Source: Moraxellaceae bacterium
GTDB lineage: Bacteria; Pseudomonadota; Gammaproteobacteria; Pseudomonadales; Ketobacteraceae
Direction of reading: 5' to 3'
Assembly (NCBI GenBank): GCA_002402125.1
Contig: NVVG01000191.1
Coordinates: forward strand, 1 to 7,979
Length of the DNA: 7,979 nt
Every line of letters starts with the position of its first letter. The first letter of the stretch is position 1. This document shows, piece after piece, positions 6,598 to 7,979 of this stretch. Both the position numbers and the translations under genes were made by a program. The notes under the pieces were generated by a model. That model was not told the DNA's origin. It was given only the letters and a program-made list of their open reading frames with translations, and did no database searches.

Positions 6598-6895
6598 AAT
6601 TAGTCTCTTAGCTTAAAACACCGGTATCCGATCTGACCAAGCCCTTGCTTCAACACAAATTGAACAAAGCCTCAACCTCCCCAAAAAACTGATTCACCGA
6701 ACACGCAACAACAACCGGTTGATACCGGCTACTGTACTACAAAACGGTCACTACGATTTCCAGTCAGGCCAATCCTACAGAAGGAATTTAGAATGAAACA
6801 CCCATTTTTTACATTTTTAGCGGTATCGTCACACATACGGGCGCAACCACCCATGAAAATTGCGTTTCCGGGTTATAAGGCGTGTACTGACGACG
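6598..6895. other. FKBP-phasin/ACBP intergenic region
   Basis: A 298-base gap. No terminator with a U tract follows the FKBP stop, and no good sigma-70 promoter is seen on the minus strand. An 8-bp inverted pair CCGGTATC (6621-6628) / GATACCGG (6721-6728) spans 108 bases and may be chance. A 38-codon plus-strand frame at 6793-6909 has an AAGGA upstream but looks unlike a real protein. Confidence 0.5.
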
Positions 6896-7321
6896 TCACT
6901 TCACGCTAGTAATGGTAATATCGTAGCACAGTGTTCTTCCAGAATATGGGTGATTAAAATCCACTTTTGCAACATCACCGAGAACTTCAGCCACCATCAC
7001 CACATGCTGCTCGCCCGCCTCATCTATGGCTGTCATCACGCCACCAGCAAAACGCGCATCCTCTGGCACATCCTCAATAGCAATATCGATAATCTCATTG
7101 GGATCAGCATAACCATAACCTTGCTCCGGCGTCACCGTCACCGAGATATGATCACCCGCTTCTTTCCCTAGCAACTCATCTTCAATAACAGCCAACAAAA
7201 TACCATCCCCATGAACAAACTCCACAGGTTCAAGCCCTTCATTACTATCAACAGGTGTCCCATCATCAAAGCTGAGTTTGAAATTTAGCGTAATTCGAGA
7301 GCCTTCAACGATTGCAGTCAT
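6896..7321 (-). CDS. FKBP-type peptidyl-prolyl cis-trans isomerase, SlpA/FkpB-like
   Basis: Cytoplasmic prolyl isomerase and chaperone of the SlyD/SlpA group. The 141-residue protein (E. coli FkpB 149) starts MTAIVEGSRITLNFKLSFDDGTPV; the FKBP fold is split by an insert-in-flap chaperone domain at about 69-121 (PEQGYGYADPNEI onwards) and closes with VDFNHPYSGRTLCYDI, the family signature. There is no His/Cys-rich metal-binding tail, so it is closer to SlpA/FkpB than to SlyD. The usual glycine of the I-x-G-L-E active-site stretch seems replaced (LLAVIE), which may lower isomerase activity. The in-frame extension up to 7435 is rejected, since ATG 7321 has GGAG five to six bases upstream and matches the family N-terminus. 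It has its own promoter behind the recA terminator. FkpB genes usually sit near lspA/ispH, so this location is odd. Confidence 0.92.
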   Translation of the reverse strand: MTAIVEGSRITLNFKLSFDDGTPVDSNEGLEPVEFVHGDGILLAVIEDELLGKEAGDHISVTVTPEQGYGYADPNEIIDIAIEDVPEDARFAGGVMTAIDEAGEQHVVMVAEVLGDVAKVDFNHPYSGRTLCYDITITSVK

Positions 7322-7341
7322 ACTGTCTCCATAACAAAAAC

Positions 7342-7368
7342 GGCGACCAGCAGATGATACTGGTGACC
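7342..7368 (-). promoter_or_regulatory. hairpin plus T run in the FKBP leader
   Basis: GGTCACCAG (7368-7360) pairs with CTGGTCGCC (7350-7342) over nine positions with one mismatch and one G-U, around a 9-base loop, and is followed by G then five T (7340-7336 region). It lies in the roughly 60-base untranslated leader between the predicted promoter and the FKBP ribosome-binding site, and looks like a weak intrinsic terminator or attenuator. No leader peptide or riboswitch is recognised. Confidence 0.4.
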
Positions 7369-7388
7369 TTGATGAGTCTTGATGGCAG

Positions 7389-7416
7389 ATTGTATGCTGT
7401 TTTTTGCAAGTCTCAA
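7389..7416 (-). promoter_or_regulatory. sigma-70 promoter for the FKBP gene
   Basis: TTGAGA (7416-7411) and TACAAT (7394-7389) are 16 bases apart on the minus strand; each matches five of six consensus positions. The predicted start near 7382 gives a leader of about 60 bases to the ATG at 7321. It lies just downstream of the recA terminator, so the FKBP gene is probably transcribed apart from recA. Confidence 0.65.
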
Positions 7417-7435
7417 GCTTCCCCTTCACCAACAC

Positions 7436-7499
7436 ATAAAAAAACCAAAGAGAATAATAACAAGAGACTATCCGCTCCTTGTTATTATTCTCTTTGGTT
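7436..7499 (-). terminator. 22-bp perfect hairpin terminator behind recA
   Basis: Arms 7443-7464 and 7478-7499 are perfectly complementary over 22 bp around a 13-base loop. On the minus strand the descending arm runs into seven U (7444-7438). The stem is AT-rich (AATAATAACAAG at the loop side, CCAAAGAG outside) rather than GC-rich. It lies 51 bases after the recA stop, where E. coli has a leaky terminator before recX. Confidence 0.85.
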
Positions 7500-7550
7500 G
7501 TTCACCTTGACTTAAGTTGTTTACTGCTTAAAGAGTATTCCTTGCTGACG

Positions 7551-7979
7551 CTACACTTCTTCTAGCTCTTCTTTCGACTCTTTCGACTCTTGCTCTTCTG
7601 TAGGAGAAGACAATAGCTGAGCACGGATATCACGCTCTATTTCTTCGGCGATTGCAGGGTTTTCACTCAAGAATTTTGCCGAATTGGCTTTACCTTGGCC
7701 TATCTTGTCACCCTTATAGGCATACCAGGCTCCAGACTTATCGACAAATCCACACTTAACCCCAAGATCCAACACTTCACCCATACGGTAAATGCCTTCA
7801 CCATAAATAATCTGGAACTCAGCCTGTCTAAAGGGAGGGGCGACTTTGTTCTTCACCACCTTCACTCGGGTTTCATTACCAATAACCTCATCACCCTGCT
7901 TAACCGCGCCAATTCGACGAATATCCAATCGCACAGAGGCGTAGAATTTAAGTGCATTACCACCAGTGGTAGTTTCTGG
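7551..7979 (-). CDS. recA: recombinase RecA, C-terminal part (5' end outside window)
   Basis: RecA forms ATP-dependent filaments on single-stranded DNA, pairs homologous DNA and triggers LexA self-cleavage. Only the last 142 residues are in the window, beginning at the equivalent of E. coli Pro206 within DNA-binding loop L2 ([15 protein letters not shown], including the interface Phe217), then [43 protein letters not shown] and [12 protein letters not shown]. The tail ends in an acidic stretch ([11 protein letters not shown]), as usual for the C-terminal regulatory tail of RecA. The frame is open to the edge, so a start at 7934 (an internal GTG) is not real. The promoter and any LexA box lie outside. 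A strong hairpin follows the stop. Confidence 0.97.
   Translation of the reverse strand, partial: PETTTGGNALKFYASVRLDIRRIGAVKQGDEVIGNETRVKVVKNKVAPPFRQAEFQIIYGEGIYRMGEVLDLGVKCGFVDKSGAWYAYKGDKIGQGKANSAKFLSENPAIAEEIERDIRAQLLSSPTEEQESKESKEELEEV

Noticed and set aside
6621..6728. 8-bp inverted pair CCGGTATC/GATACCGG
   Set aside because: The arms are 92 bases apart and short enough to occur by chance; no transposon features accompany them.
6793..6909. 38-codon plus-strand frame with AAGGA upstream, starting MKHPFFTFLAVSS
   Set aside because: It overlaps the FKBP 3' end, has no recognisable signal peptide or domain, and no promoter or terminator around it; most likely chance.
7322..7435. 38-residue N-terminal extension of the FKBP gene
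   Set aside because: The extension reads through the predicted promoter and leader, has a composition unlike the rest, and the ATG at 7321 has a good ribosome-binding site and matches the family start.
1..7979. Search for CRISPR arrays, insertion sequences, toxin-antitoxin pairs or phage genes
   Set aside because: No spaced repeat array, transposase, integrase or small paired gene was seen; the only long inverted repeats behave as terminators.

Overview
The window is a chromosomal segment of a gammaproteobacterium. Every gene I can support lies on the minus strand, so the gene order in the direction of transcription is recA (5' end outside the window), an FKBP-type prolyl isomerase, a phasin/acyl-CoA-binding fusion protein, recX, alaS, lysC, csrA, tRNA-Ser(GCU). 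The near-identity of CsrA and of the RecA C-terminal half to the E. coli proteins as I remember them, and the order recA-recX-alaS-csrA-tRNA-Ser, place it in Gammaproteobacteria. The insertion of lysC between alaS and csrA matches the Pseudomonas arrangement, and the moderate G+C and a phasin gene suggest a PHA-forming, perhaps marine, member of the Pseudomonas/Cellvibrio side of the class. The genus cannot be told from this window.

Region by region. Positions 1-263 hold tRNA-Ser(GCU) and a symmetric terminator behind csrA. Positions 264-2020 hold csrA and lysC, separated by a 335-base gap with a probable lysC terminator, a 12-bp direct repeat with a 20-bp period, and several GGA motifs in front of csrA. 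Positions 2171-4774 hold alaS, whose true start is 63 bases inside the longest open frame. The 448 bases between alaS and recX contain no intact gene, but a short plus-strand open stretch looks like the decayed C-terminus of a solute-binding protein. Positions 5223-7979 hold recX, the phasin/ACBP fusion, the FKBP gene and the 3' part of recA, with two long perfect hairpins (19 and 22 bp) acting as terminators behind the fusion gene and behind recA.

Functionally the block mixes housekeeping (alanyl-tRNA synthetase, first enzyme of the aspartate family, tRNA-Ser), global post-transcriptional control (CsrA) and recombination control (RecA and its modulator RecX). The feature that stands out is the gene at 5845-6597. 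Its N-terminus resembles PHA-granule phasins, its middle is a lysine-rich linker like that of nucleoid-binding phasins, and its C-terminus is a complete acyl-CoA-binding protein domain with all five classic ligand-contact residues in register. It sits, with an FKBP gene that has its own good sigma-70 promoter, between recA and recX, which are usually adjacent.
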